Source: Mesorhizobium escarrei
GTDB taxonomy: Bacteria > Pseudomonadota > Alphaproteobacteria > Rhizobiales > Rhizobiaceae
Assembly: GCF_935825525.1 (NCBI RefSeq)
Contig: NZ_CAKXZT010000124.1
Location: forward strand, 62,001-126,000
Length of the DNA: 64,000 bases
Reading direction: 5' to 3'
Position 1 is the stretch's first letter. Each line of letters begins with the position of its first letter. Below the pieces are notes generated by a model that did no database searches, had not been told where the DNA came from, and worked only from the letters and a program-made list of their open reading frames with translations. The position numbers and the translations under genes were made by a program. Of the stretch, positions 39,231-48,593 are shown piece by piece.

Positions 39231-40484
39231 TCAGTGCAGGTTCGGTTGGGCGCCGACGCCCTTTTCATCGATCATCGCACCCCGCCGGAACCGATCGAGG
39301 CGGAAGCGCGCCGCCTCTTTGTGCAGTTCGTCGCGGGCAAGGAGATGGGCAAACACGAGGCCGGAGCCGGGCGTCGCCTTGAAGCCGCCATAGCACCAGC
39401 CGGCATTGAGATAGAGCCCGTCCACCGGCGTCTTGTCGATGATCGGCGAGCCGTCCATCGACATGTCCATGATGCCGCCCCACTGGCGCAACAGGCGCAC
39501 GCGGCCGATCATCGGCAGCAGCGCCATGCCGCCCTCGCAGACGTCTTCCATCACAGGCATGTTGCCGCGCTGGGCATAGGAATTGTAGCCGTCTATATCG
39601 CCGCCGAAGACCAGCCCGCCCTTGTCGGACTGGCTGACATAGAAATGGCCGGCGCCGAAGGTCATGACATTGGGGATCAGCGGCTTGATCGCCTCGGAAA
39701 CAAAGGCCTGCAGCACGTGGCTTTCAATCGGCAGCCGCAGGCCAGCCATCGCCGCGACACGCGACGAACTGCCGGCGACGGCCATGCCGACCTTGCCGGC
39801 GCCGATCTTGCCGCGCGATGTTTCGACCCCGGTCACCTTGCCGTTGGCATCGCGCACGAAGCCCGACACCTCGCAATTCTGGATGATGTCGACGCCAATC
39901 GCGCTCGCCGCATGGGCATAGCCCCAGACCACCGCGTCGTGGCGCGCCGTTCCGCCGCGCCGCTGCAGCAGGCCGCCCTGCACGGGAAAGCGGGCATTAT
40001 CGAAGTTCAGGAACGGCATCATCTTCTTGACCGCCGCCAGGTCGAGCAGTTCGGCGTCGATGCCGTTGATGCGCATGGTGTTGCCGCGCCGCGCATAGGC
40101 GTCGCGCTGCGCATCGGAATGGTAGAGGTTGATGACGCCGCGCTGGCTGACCATCGTATTGTAGTTGAGATCCTGCTCCATCCGCTCCCACAGCTTCATC
40201 GACAGCTCGTAGAAGCCGGTGTTGCCGGGCAGCCCGTAATTGGATCGGATGATGGTGGTGTTGCGGCCGGCATTGCCGGAGCCGATCCAGCCTTTTTCCA
40301 GCACGGCGACGTTCCTGATGCCGTATTCGCTGGCCAGGAACCAAGCCGTCGCCAGGCCGTGGCCGCCGCCGCCGATGATCACCACGTCGTAGTGATCCTT
40401 CGGGCTGGCGTCGCGCCAGGTGCGCTGCCAGGTCTTGTGGCCGGAAAACGCGGCGCGGGCGAGGGAGAAGATCGAGTACTTCAT
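39231..40484 (-). CDS. mgdA: N-methylglutamate dehydrogenase subunit A (sarcosine-oxidase beta-like)
   Basis: A 417-residue flavoprotein that carries the amine-oxidising site. The FAD motif DVVIIGGGGHGLATAWFLA starts near residue 33, and a C-terminal GWCYGGFKATPGSG completes the DAO fold. In the N-methylglutamate pathway it oxidises N-methylglutamate, regenerating glutamate. It is 92 bp downstream of gmaS. Annotation pipelines would call it soxB; the pathway neighbours argue for mgdA. Confidence 0.87.
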   Translation of the reverse strand: MKYSIFSLARAAFSGHKTWQRTWRDASPKDHYDVVIIGGGGHGLATAWFLASEYGIRNVAVLEKGWIGSGNAGRNTTIIRSNYGLPGNTGFYELSMKLWERMEQDLNYNTMVSQRGVINLYHSDAQRDAYARRGNTMRINGIDAELLDLAAVKKMMPFLNFDNARFPVQGGLLQRRGGTARHDAVVWGYAHAASAIGVDIIQNCEVSGFVRDANGKVTGVETSRGKIGAGKVGMAVAGSSSRVAAMAGLRLPIESHVLQAFVSEAIKPLIPNVMTFGAGHFYVSQSDKGGLVFGGDIDGYNSYAQRGNMPVMEDVCEGGMALLPMIGRVRLLRQWGGIMDMSMDGSPIIDKTPVDGLYLNAGWCYGGFKATPGSGLVFAHLLARDELHKEAARFRLDRFRRGAMIDEKGVGAQPNLH

Positions 40485-40576
40485 AAATCTATTCCGAGCT
40501 CGCTCGCGCCACGCAGGACCTTTCTTGACGCATCGGATTTGTCCGAAAGCCAGTTCACACTTTTCGGTTCGATGCT

Positions 40577-41884
40577 CTAGATATCCAGCGTGTGGTCACG
40601 CTCCCACTGGGTGAAGTGGGAAGCATAGGAATTCCATTCCTGGTGCTTGAGCTTTAGATAAGCCGACGAGAATTCCTCACCCAGCGCCGCCTTGAGCGAT
40701 TTGTCATTGTCGAATTCGCGCAGCGCATCGAGCAGATTGAGCGGCAGCTTCGGCGCACCCTCTACCGTATGGCCGAACTGGTACATGTCGATGTCGTAGC
40801 GCTTGCCCGGATCGGCCTTCGAGCGGATGCCGTCGAGGCCGGCGGCGATGATGACGGCCTGCAGCAGATAAGGGTTTGCCGCGCCGTCGGGCAGGCGCAG
40901 CTCGAAACGGCCGGGGCCGGGCACGCGCACCATGTGGGTGCGGTTGTTGCCGGTCCAGGTCACCGAGTTCGGCGCCCAGGTAGCGCCCGAAACGGTGCGC
41001 GGCGCATTGATGCGCTTGTAGGAATTGACCGTCGGGTTGGTGATCGCGGCAAGTGCGGAGGCATGTTTCATGATGCCGCCGAGAAAATTCTTGCCCTTCG
41101 CCGACAGGCCGAGCTCCATGGCGTTGTCGGCAAAGACATTGGTCTTGCCGTCCTTGTCCCACACCGAGATGTGGGCATGGCAGCCATTGCCGGTCAGGCC
41201 GGGGAACGGTTTTGGCATGAAGGTGGCGCGCAGGCCGTGCTTTTCGGCAACGGACTTGACCATGAACTTGAAGAAGGAATGCTTATCGGCGGTCGCCAGC
41301 GCATCGTCGAAGGCCCAATTCATCTCGAACTGACCGTTGGCGTCCTCATGATCGTTCTGGTAGGGGCCCCAGCCGAGTGCCAGCATGTGATCGCAGATCT
41401 CGGCGATGACATCGTAGCGGCGCATCACCGCCTGCTGGTCGTAGCACGGCTTTGACGCCGTGTCGTATTCGTCGGAAATCGTCTTGCCGTCCGGCGAGAT
41501 CAGGAAGAACTCGGCCTCGACGCCGGTCTTGACATGCATACCGTCGCCCGCCGCCTCGTCAATCACCCGCATCAGCGTGTTGCGCGGCGCTTGCTCGACC
41601 GATTTCTCGTCCATGATGCAATTGGCGGCAATCCAGGCGACTTCCGGTTTCCACGGCAGCTGGATGACCGAATCCGGATCCGGCACCGCCAGCATGTCTG
41701 GATGCGCCGGCGTCAGGTCGAGCCAGGTGGCAAAGCCGGCGAAGCCGGCACCGTCCTTCTGCATGTCGGCAATGGCTTGCGCCGGCACCAGCTTGGCGCG
41801 CTGCCCACCGAACAGGTCGGTGTAGGAAATCATGAAATATTTTACGCCGTTCTCTTTGGCAAAGGCGGCGAGATCGTTCCCCAT
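40577..41884 (-). CDS. gmaS: Gamma-glutamylmethylamide synthetase (GlnA/GlnT family)
   Basis: A 435-residue glutamine-synthetase-fold enzyme. It has the metal-binding EAEFF and ANGQFEMNW stretches, GNGCHAHISVW for ATP/glutamate binding, and FELRLPDGAANPYL near the C-terminus. GmaS ligates methylamine to glutamate with ATP. It cannot be separated from a type III glutamine synthetase (GlnT) by motif alone, but its position between mgsC and mgdA is diagnostic. AGGAA lies seven bases before the ATG. Confidence 0.88.
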   Translation of the reverse strand: MGNDLAAFAKENGVKYFMISYTDLFGGQRAKLVPAQAIADMQKDGAGFAGFATWLDLTPAHPDMLAVPDPDSVIQLPWKPEVAWIAANCIMDEKSVEQAPRNTLMRVIDEAAGDGMHVKTGVEAEFFLISPDGKTISDEYDTASKPCYDQQAVMRRYDVIAEICDHMLALGWGPYQNDHEDANGQFEMNWAFDDALATADKHSFFKFMVKSVAEKHGLRATFMPKPFPGLTGNGCHAHISVWDKDGKTNVFADNAMELGLSAKGKNFLGGIMKHASALAAITNPTVNSYKRINAPRTVSGATWAPNSVTWTGNNRTHMVRVPGPGRFELRLPDGAANPYLLQAVIIAAGLDGIRSKADPGKRYDIDMYQFGHTVEGAPKLPLNLLDALREFDNDKSLKAALGEEFSSAYLKLKHQEWNSYASHFTQWERDHTLDI

Positions 41885-41931
41885 TATAGTTCCTCGCTTA
41901 TGGCATTCTTGGTGGTTTGATATCTTGTATC

Positions 41932-43260
41932 TTAGAAGCCGTTCTTCCCCGGTATCCAGTTGGTGCCGGCCAGCGGTACGCCCGCCATGGCGGCGGCTTC
42001 GATCGTCAGCGCGACGAGATCCTCGGGCTCGAGATTGTGCAGGCTGTTCTTGCCGCAGGCGCGCGCGATCGTCTGAGCCTCCAGTGTCATCACCTTAAGA
42101 TAATTCGCCAACCGTCGGCCGGCCGCTATCGGATCGACCCGTTTCATTAGTTCGGGGTCCTGCGTGGTGATGCCGGCCGGATCGCGTCCCTCATGCCAGT
42201 CATCATAGGCGCCGGCGGTGGTGCCGAGCTCGTTGTAGTCCGCCTCCCAGCGCGGATCGTTGTCACCCAGCGCGACAAGTGCGGCGGTGCCGATCGACAC
42301 CGCGTCGACGCCGAGCGCCAGCGCCTTGGCGACGTCGGCGCCGTTGCGGATGCCGCCGGAGACGATCAGCTGCACCTTGCGATGCATGCCGAGATCCTGC
42401 AGCGCCTGCACCGCCGGCCTGATGCAGGCAAGCGTCGGCTGGCCGACATTCTCGATGAACACTTCCTGGGTGGCGGCGGTGCCGCCCTGCATGCCGTCGA
42501 TCACGACGACGTCGGCGCCTGACTTAACCGCAAGGGCTGTGTCGTAATAGGGCCGCGCGCCGCCGACCTTGACGTAGATCGGCTTTTCCCAGTCGGTGAT
42601 TTCACGCAGTTCCAGGATCTTGATTTCCAGATCGTCGGGCCCGGTCCAGTCGGGATGGCGCGAGGCCGAGCGCTGGTCGATACCCTTCGGCAGCGTGCGC
42701 ATTTCGGCGACGCGGTCGGAGATCTTCTGGCCAAGCAGCATGCCGCCGCCGCCGGGCTTGGCGCCCTGGCCGACGACGATCTCGATAGCATCCGCCCGGC
42801 GCAAGTCGCGCGGGTTCATGCCGTAGCGCGATGGCAGATACTGGTAGACCAGCGTCTTGGAATGGCCGCGCTCTTCCTCGGTCATGCCGCCGTCGCCGGT
42901 GGTCGTCGAGGTGCCCGACAGCGTCGCGCCGCGGCCGAGCGCTTCCTTGGCCGGGCCGGACAGCGATCCGAAACTCATGCCGGCGATGGTGATCGGGATT
43001 TTCAGCTCGATCGGCTTTTTTGCATAGCGCGAACCCAGCACCACACCGGTGTCGCAGCGCTCGCGATAGCCTTCGAGCGGATAGCGCGAGATCGAGGCGC
43101 CGAGCACCAGCAGGTCGTCGAAATGCGGCAGCTTGCGCTTGGCGCCGGCGCCGCGGATGTCATAGATGCCGGTCGCCGCGGCGCGGCGGATTTCGGAAAG
43201 CGTGTAGTCGTCGAAGGTCGCGGATTTGCGCGGCGTCGTCGGCGGGTTGCGGTAGGTCAT
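41932..43260 (-). CDS. mgsC: N-methylglutamate synthase subunit C (FMN glutamate-synthase-like)
   Basis: A 442-residue TIM-barrel protein related to the central FMN domain of glutamate synthase (GlxD in rhizobial naming). GQGAKPGGGGMLLGQKIS, YVKVGGARPYYDTAL and the ISGGIRNGADVAKALALGAD-like segment VSGGIRNGADVAKALALGVD are clear. With MgsA and MgsB it transfers the methylamine group to yield N-methylglutamate. It lies 6 bp after mgsB and 47 bp before gmaS. Confidence 0.9.
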   Translation of the reverse strand: MTYRNPPTTPRKSATFDDYTLSEIRRAAATGIYDIRGAGAKRKLPHFDDLLVLGASISRYPLEGYRERCDTGVVLGSRYAKKPIELKIPITIAGMSFGSLSGPAKEALGRGATLSGTSTTTGDGGMTEEERGHSKTLVYQYLPSRYGMNPRDLRRADAIEIVVGQGAKPGGGGMLLGQKISDRVAEMRTLPKGIDQRSASRHPDWTGPDDLEIKILELREITDWEKPIYVKVGGARPYYDTALAVKSGADVVVIDGMQGGTAATQEVFIENVGQPTLACIRPAVQALQDLGMHRKVQLIVSGGIRNGADVAKALALGVDAVSIGTAALVALGDNDPRWEADYNELGTTAGAYDDWHEGRDPAGITTQDPELMKRVDPIAAGRRLANYLKVMTLEAQTIARACGKNSLHNLEPEDLVALTIEAAAMAGVPLAGTNWIPGKNGF

Positions 43261-43266
43261 TGAGCC

Positions 43267-44013
43267 TCAATACGCGTCGGCGTTGTCGATGTTGAAATTG
43301 TAGAGCGTGCGCGCCGAGCCGTAACGCTTGAACTCCGCCGCCTTGACGCCGGTCGCGCCGGCACGGTCGAGCAGGCCCTGCAGCAATTCCAGATGCTCGG
43401 GCCGCATCTCCTTAGCGATGCAGTCGGCGCCGAGGCTTTCGACCTTGCCGCGCACGAACAGCCGCGCCTCGTAGATGGAATCGCCGAGTGCGTCGCCGGC
43501 ATCGCCCAGCACCACCAGATTGCCGGACTGCGCCATGAAGGCCGACATGTGGCCGATATTGCCATGGACGACGATGTCGATGCCCTTCATCGAAATGCCG
43601 CAGCGCGACGACGCATTGCCTTCGATGACCAGCAGCCCGCCCCTGCCGGTGGCGCCGGCATATTGGCTGGCATCGCCTTTGACCGTTATCGAGCCCGACA
43701 TCATGTTTTCGCCGACGCCGGGTCCCGCCGAGCCATGCACGGTGATGGCGCTGCCGTCGTTCATGCCGCCGCAATAATAGCCGACGCTGCCGCGGACATC
43801 GATCGTGATCGGCTGGTCGACGCCGACGGCGACCGAATGGCTGCCTTTCGGATGAAGCACTTCCCAGGCGGTTTCGTTGGAACCGGGGGCCAAATCGTGT
43901 AGCGTCTGATTGAGCTCGCGCAACGGCATTTCGGCCAGGTCGAAAACCCTCGACGCCCGACTCTGCTCATGGTCTTGCTCGCGGGTCGCCTTGGAGACGT
44001 TGATTGCCGGCAT
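43267..44013 (-). CDS. mgsB: N-methylglutamate synthase subunit B (GXGXG glutamate-synthase-like)
   Basis: A 248-residue right-handed beta-helix protein (GlxC) matching the C-terminal GXGXG domain of glutamate synthase. The repeats are visible as ITVHGSAGPGVGENMMSG, GRGGLLVIEGNASSRCG and GNIGHMSAFM. The ATG at 44013 lies four bases after the mgsA stop; longer in-frame extensions are shadows of mgsA. It probably supports channelling between the amidotransferase and FMN subunits. Confidence 0.88.
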   Translation of the reverse strand: MPAINVSKATREQDHEQSRASRVFDLAEMPLRELNQTLHDLAPGSNETAWEVLHPKGSHSVAVGVDQPITIDVRGSVGYYCGGMNDGSAITVHGSAGPGVGENMMSGSITVKGDASQYAGATGRGGLLVIEGNASSRCGISMKGIDIVVHGNIGHMSAFMAQSGNLVVLGDAGDALGDSIYEARLFVRGKVESLGADCIAKEMRPEHLELLQGLLDRAGATGVKAAEFKRYGSARTLYNFNIDNADAY

Positions 44014-44017
44014 GAGC

Positions 44018-44914
44018 TCAATGCTCCCAGAAATAGACGGTTGCGGGCTCGGGCTCCCAGACCCTCGCATTGTCGATGCCGGGCAGCTTGGTGAGCGCGC
44101 GATATTCCGAGCCGAAGGCGACATACTGGTCGGTCTCGGCCATGACGGCAGGCTTGCAGGCGATTGGATCGCGCACCACGCCGAAGCCGTTCTTGGTGCC
44201 GACGACAAAGGTGAAGAAGCCGTCGAGGTCGCTCAGCGTGCCTTCCAGCGCCTCGCCGAGATTCTTGCCATGCGCCATCTGCGAGGAGAGATAGGCTGCC
44301 GCGACTTCGGTGTCGTTCTCGGTCTCGAATTTCATGCCTTCGCGGATCAGCTCGCGGCGGACATTGTTGTGATTGGACAGCGAGCCGTTATGCACCAGGC
44401 ACTGGTCGGCGCCGGTCGAGAACGGATGCGCGCCCATCGTCGTCACCGCCGATTCCGTCGCCATCCGGGTGTGGCCGATGCCGTGCGTGCCGGTCATGCT
44501 GCGCACGTCGAAGCGATCGACGACCGCTTCGGGCAAGCCGACCTCCTTGTAGATTTCGACGACGTCGCCGGCGCCCATGATGCGGATATCGGGGCGCAGC
44601 GCCTGGATGGTTTCGCGTACTTCATCGATCTTGTCGGGCGTCGTCCTGACGACCGCATGCGTCGATTTCACCGCGATGTTCACCGGCGTCCCAATCGCCC
44701 TGGCGAGTTCGGCGTCGAGGTTGCGGAAATCGTGCTCCGGCTTTCCCGATTGGATGGTGATCTTGGCCTCATTGCCGGATGGCGCTCCATAGATTGCGAT
44801 GCCGGCGCTGTCGGGACCGCGATCGCTGAGCGAGATCAGCATCTCCGAAAGCATCGAGCCAAGCTGGGGCTCGAGCGACTTGTCTTTCAAAAACAGTCCG
44901 ACGATTCCGCACAT
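44018..44914 (-). CDS. mgsA: N-methylglutamate synthase subunit A (class II amidotransferase)
   Basis: A 298-residue Ntn-hydrolase amidotransferase (GlxB) with the nucleophilic Cys2 in MCGIVGLFLKD and SDRGPDSAGIAIYG further in. In this complex it releases methylamine from gamma-glutamylmethylamide instead of ammonia from glutamine. It is the first mgs gene, downstream of amt and the small membrane-protein gene on the same strand. An imperfect palindrome lies 44 bp upstream. Confidence 0.88.
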   Translation of the reverse strand: MCGIVGLFLKDKSLEPQLGSMLSEMLISLSDRGPDSAGIAIYGAPSGNEAKITIQSGKPEHDFRNLDAELARAIGTPVNIAVKSTHAVVRTTPDKIDEVRETIQALRPDIRIMGAGDVVEIYKEVGLPEAVVDRFDVRSMTGTHGIGHTRMATESAVTTMGAHPFSTGADQCLVHNGSLSNHNNVRRELIREGMKFETENDTEVAAAYLSSQMAHGKNLGEALEGTLSDLDGFFTFVVGTKNGFGVVRDPIACKPAVMAETDQYVAFGSEYRALTKLPGIDNARVWEPEPATVYFWEH

Positions 44915-44957
44915 GTCAGGCTCCCGAGATGAGGTATGATTTAGGTGCTACCAGCTT

Positions 44958-44981
44958 CATGAGTCGAATTCAACTCGTATG
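44958..44981. promoter_or_regulatory. Imperfect palindrome upstream of mgsA
   Basis: GAGTCGAATTCAACTC at 44961-44976 is a near-palindrome (one mismatched pair) extended by CAT/ATG-like flanks. It lies between the small membrane-protein gene and mgsA, where a promoter for the mgs-gmaS-mgd operon is expected. No regulator can be assigned. Confidence 0.35.
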
Positions 44982-45043
44982 AAAGTTTTTTTCATCTTGG
45001 ACAAGTCGTCTGGCGCAAATGCGCCAGACGACCCGGCGGCGAC

Positions 45044-45262
45044 TTAATGGCGGTCGATCGCCTTTCTGGTTTCCTCTCCAGTGCGATCCGCAGCCATATC
45101 GGCTTCGATTTCAGCACTCTCGTGGCGCGTCTGAAGGACGTGCCATCCGATCCAGAAGCCGAGGCCGATGATCACCATCACGACTTCGGAACCCTGAAAC
45201 GGGTAGATCGCGCCGACGTCCTTGAGGTCGACGGCCCAGCTTTCCATTCCATTGGTAGACAT
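45044..45262 (-). CDS. Small membrane protein of unknown function, linked to amt
   Basis: A 72-residue protein with one hydrophobic segment (about 26-43, EVVMVIIGLGFWIGWHVL) and a charged C-terminal tail of about 30 residues rich in Glu, Ala and His. It starts 22 bp after the amt stop with AAGGAG eight bases before the ATG, so it is almost certainly translated with amt. I do not recognise the family. The tail would face the cytoplasm if the N-terminus is out, where it could touch Amt or a partner. Confidence 0.65.
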   Translation of the reverse strand: MSTNGMESWAVDLKDVGAIYPFQGSEVVMVIIGLGFWIGWHVLQTRHESAEIEADMAADRTGEETRKAIDRH

Positions 45263-45284
45263 TGCGGTGCTCCTTGCCCATTGA

Positions 45285-46682
45285 CTATTTGATCATGGCC
45301 TTTTCGGCGGCTCCAACTTCGCGGACCGACGCCTCGAAAACATGGTTGAGGGCAAAATCGACGCCCTCGAGTTCGACCTTCTCTGGTACGCGCAGGAGGT
45401 TCATGCCGTTGAGGATCTTGCAGACGACAAAGGTAGGGGCGAACCCGAGCACGAACATCAGCACCGCACCAGCGAAATTGCCGAGCGGGTTGATGTGCGC
45501 GAAGCCCTCATAGGGCGAGGACGGCTGTCCCCACAGCATGAAGCCCGCCACCACGACACCGAGGAAGCCGCCGTAACCATGCACGGCAACAGCGCCGACC
45601 GCATCATCGATCTTGAAGCGGCGCTCGACGAAATAGTGCAGCTTGTAGCAGATGGTCGGGACGATCGCGCCGATCAGCAGTGCCTGGATCGGGTGATAGA
45701 GGTCGTTGCCGGCCGACGTTGAGATAACGCCGCAAAGCCCCATGGAGAATGTCCAGAACGGGTCGCCTTTGGAGACGATGTAGCCGGCCAGCATACCGCC
45801 CGACAGCGACATCAGGAAGTTGAAGGTGATCGCCGAGAGCGTGGTCGGCGCGAGATAGATGTTGGTCGCCGTCCAGGTCTCGCCGGTGATCTGGCCGGCA
45901 ATTGTGGCCGGGCTGATCAGCGGAATGTTGCACGCGGCATAGAAGCCCCAGAAGCCGGTGAAGATCAGAAACAGGCCGATCGTGACAAGCCAGACATTGT
46001 GGGGTGGGATGTCGCGCGCCGTGCCGTCGGCCCTGAACTTGCCGATGCGCGGACCCAGCACGATAAGAAAGGCGAGCGCCGCTCCGCCCGCGATTGCGTG
46101 CACGACGCCCGATGCATAGGCATCATGATAGCCCCAGAGCTTCACCATCCAGCCTTGCGGATGCCAGCCCCAGGACGCATCGAGGATCCACAGGACCGAA
46201 CCGACCAGCACCGCGATGATCCAGAACGCACCCGAGCGCACGCGTTCTATGATCGAACCCGAGATGATCGACGCCGTCGTGATGGAGAACAGCAGGAAGG
46301 CGCCCCAGAACACGCCGTTAAGGCGGTGCCACAGCGCGGCATCGGTAGGGGTGACCCCCGTCTCGCCTGGATTGACGCCGGAGAGGTGGGTGCCCATCAG
46401 CGGATTCCATGGTTCGGCAAATGGTGCGGTGACAAGTCCGCCGGTGATGCCCGGCCCATTGGGGAAGCCGAAATAGATCCACCAGCCGAAAAAATAGAAC
46501 GTGATCGTGACGAGCGGGATCGCCATCGCGTTCTTCATAAGCGTTTTCAGATGATTGCGCCGGCGCGACACGCCGACCTCGTACATGCAGAACCCGACAT
46601 GGATCAGGAACATCATGACGATCGTCACCCAGTAATAGAATTCCGTGAAAATAGTCGTTAGAGCGTTGAGATTCCCTTCCAT
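45285..46682 (-). CDS. amt: Amt-family ammonium (methylammonium) transporter
   Basis: A 465-residue membrane protein with 11 predicted segments. The pore histidines appear in VVHAIAGG and AVAVHGYGG, and an Asp needed for binding is in GYHDAYASG. GMLAGYIVSKGDPFWTF is an Amt landmark. It lies divergently from dmmD and upstream of mgsABC, not beside glnK, which suits methylammonium uptake or recapture of ammonium leaking from amine catabolism. GGAGGGG precedes the start. Confidence 0.9.
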   Translation of the reverse strand: MEGNLNALTTIFTEFYYWVTIVMMFLIHVGFCMYEVGVSRRRNHLKTLMKNAMAIPLVTITFYFFGWWIYFGFPNGPGITGGLVTAPFAEPWNPLMGTHLSGVNPGETGVTPTDAALWHRLNGVFWGAFLLFSITTASIISGSIIERVRSGAFWIIAVLVGSVLWILDASWGWHPQGWMVKLWGYHDAYASGVVHAIAGGAALAFLIVLGPRIGKFRADGTARDIPPHNVWLVTIGLFLIFTGFWGFYAACNIPLISPATIAGQITGETWTATNIYLAPTTLSAITFNFLMSLSGGMLAGYIVSKGDPFWTFSMGLCGVISTSAGNDLYHPIQALLIGAIVPTICYKLHYFVERRFKIDDAVGAVAVHGYGGFLGVVVAGFMLWGQPSSPYEGFAHINPLGNFAGAVLMFVLGFAPTFVVCKILNGMNLLRVPEKVELEGVDFALNHVFEASVREVGAAEKAMIK

Positions 46683-46848
46683 TTCATGTCCCCTCCGTTT
46701 AGTTGCGTTCCTTGCCTATGAGTAAAACTTTTTGCATCTTAGTATTGCGCGCTTTTGGAGTTTTGAGTCAATATGGCGCGGACCGTCACTGGGCTTCAGT
46801 GCCCTTTAGCGGCGAAACGCCAGCAATCGTGTGAGGAGAAGCAAGTCC

Positions 46849-47982
46849 ATGACCGCATCCTGGAGATTTTCGACCTTGGCGGATCGCCATCGTGCGCTCG
46901 GTTCGAAGCTCGAAGACTGGAGCGGGATGGGCACCGCCTGGACCTACGACAAGGACGCTGACGAGGAGTATGTCGCCATCCGCACCAAAGCCGGGCTGAT
47001 GGATGTGTCGGGCCTGAAGAAGGTCCACATCACCGGGCCGCATGCCTCGCATCTGATCGACCTCGCGACGACGCGCGATGTGGAAAAGATCTATCCCGGC
47101 AAATCGGCCTATGCCTGCATGCTGAACGAGGCCGGCAAGTTCACCGACGACTGCATCCTCTACCGCACCGGCCCGAATGCCTGGATGGTCGTGCACGGTT
47201 CTGGCACCGGCCACGAGGAGTTGCAGCGGGCGGCCATGGGCCGCGATGTCTCGCTGCGTTTTGATGACAATCTGCACGACCTCTCGCTGCAGGGGCCGAC
47301 ATCAGTCGATTATCTGGCAAAGCATGTGCCGGGCATTCGCGACCTCAACTATTTCCACCACATGCAGACCCGGCTGTTCGGTTTTCCGGTGATGATCTCG
47401 CGCACCGGCTACACCGGCGAACGCGGCTACGAGATCTTCTGCCGTGGCCAGGATGCCGGCACGATCTGGGACACCATTCTCGACGAGGGCAAGAGCGCCG
47501 GCATCATCCCGTGCCGGTTCACCACGCTCGACATGCTGCGTGTCGAGAGCTACCTCTTGTTCTACCCCTACGACAATTCGCAGAAATATCCGTTCGAGAA
47601 CGAAGGCCCCGGCGATACGCTGTGGGAGCTCGGCCTCGACTTCACCGTCAGCCCCGGCAAGACAGGCTTTCGCGGCGCAGAGGAGCACTACCACCTCAAG
47701 GGCAAGGAACGCTTCAAGATCTTCGGCGTGCTGCTCGAAGGCAAGGAGCCGGCCGACGAGGGCGCGCCGGTCTATCGCGACGGCAAAAAGGTCGGCGTGG
47801 TGACCTGCGCCATGTATTCGCCTCTGGTCCAGAAATCGATGGGCATTGCCCGGCTCGATGTCGACTGCGCCGTCCAGGGCACCAGGCTCGAGGTCCGCAA
47901 CAAGCGCGGCGCCATCAGCGCGACGGCTGAGCCGCTTCCATTCGATGATCCGAAGAAGACCAAGCGTACGGCGAAAGGCTGA
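46849..47982 (+). CDS. dmmD: GcvT-like protein of the dimethylamine monooxygenase locus
   Basis: A 377-residue aminomethyltransferase-fold protein, with ISRTGYTGERGYEIF and ARLDVDCAVQGTRLEVRN. No gcvH or gcvP is nearby, so glycine cleavage is unlikely. In Ruegeria, dmmD accompanies dmmABC, is dispensable for enzyme activity in E. coli but needed for growth on methylated amines; it may handle the formaldehyde via tetrahydrofolate. GAGGAG precedes the ATG at 46849. First gene of the plus-strand dmm operon. The dmmD label rests on synteny. Confidence 0.78.
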   Translation: MTASWRFSTLADRHRALGSKLEDWSGMGTAWTYDKDADEEYVAIRTKAGLMDVSGLKKVHITGPHASHLIDLATTRDVEKIYPGKSAYACMLNEAGKFTDDCILYRTGPNAWMVVHGSGTGHEELQRAAMGRDVSLRFDDNLHDLSLQGPTSVDYLAKHVPGIRDLNYFHHMQTRLFGFPVMISRTGYTGERGYEIFCRGQDAGTIWDTILDEGKSAGIIPCRFTTLDMLRVESYLLFYPYDNSQKYPFENEGPGDTLWELGLDFTVSPGKTGFRGAEEHYHLKGKERFKIFGVLLEGKEPADEGAPVYRDGKKVGVVTCAMYSPLVQKSMGIARLDVDCAVQGTRLEVRNKRGAISATAEPLPFDDPKKTKRTAKG

Positions 47983-47996
47983 GGCATACTGAGAGA

Positions 47997-48593
47997 ATGG
48001 CAGCGAAAAGCATCATCAGCCGGCCGGTCTACGGAACCCTGTCCCCGCAGCCCGGCAAGCACCATCTTTTTGTGACGGATGCAGAAGGAGCGCTGGCCAT
48101 AACAGACCTGGCCGCCAAGGCGCCCTATGGTTTCTTTGCCGATGCCCACATCATCTTCATCCCCGGCCAGGATGGCAGACATGTCGCCGCGCTCGAAGCG
48201 CTGAAGCCGGCGCAGTTCTATCAGGGGCCTTCCTTCGCCAGTGCCTTGCCGCGGCTGAAACAGACCTTGGCCAACGCGCATATGGGCCTGCGCCTCTATC
48301 TCGCCGGCACCGAAGGGCTGATCGGCCAGGCCATGCAGGCGGCGCTCGAAGCCGGCATCGACCACACCGCGATCCAGACCGAGCACCGCGGCTCGCTGGC
48401 GCGCCGCATCCAATGCGTGCATTGCAAGGGCATCACCGAAAACGTGACGACGCAGCCTGCAACCTGTTCGCATTGTGGCCTGCTTCTTCTGGTACGCGAT
48501 CACTATTCCAGGCGCCTCGCAGCATTCCAGGGCGTCTGCATCAATGCGGAAGACCGCAGCGAAATTCCTCCGACGGAGGAGATCTTTCGATGA
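47997..48593 (+). CDS. dmmA: Dimethylamine monooxygenase small subunit
   Basis: A 198-residue protein whose last third has two CxxC pairs (IQCVHCKG and ATCSHCG), a zinc-ribbon-like arrangement, followed by a further Cys. The N-terminal part is alpha/beta without a known active site. It matches the size of the roughly 24-kDa subunit of purified dimethylamine monooxygenase. It is 14 bp after dmmD and overlaps the reductase gene by 4 nt. Subunit lettering is uncertain. Confidence 0.75.
   Translation: MAAKSIISRPVYGTLSPQPGKHHLFVTDAEGALAITDLAAKAPYGFFADAHIIFIPGQDGRHVAALEALKPAQFYQGPSFASALPRLKQTLANAHMGLRLYLAGTEGLIGQAMQAALEAGIDHTAIQTEHRGSLARRIQCVHCKGITENVTTQPATCSHCGLLLLVRDHYSRRLAAFQGVCINAEDRSEIPPTEEIFR

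Noticed and set aside
35334..40484. Sarcosine oxidase soxBDAG
   Set aside because: The subunit set is the same family, but linkage with gmaS and mgsABC favours N-methylglutamate dehydrogenase. No glyA or purU is adjacent.
46849..47982. Glycine-cleavage T protein (gcvT)
   Set aside because: No gcvH or gcvP is linked, and it heads the dmm operon.
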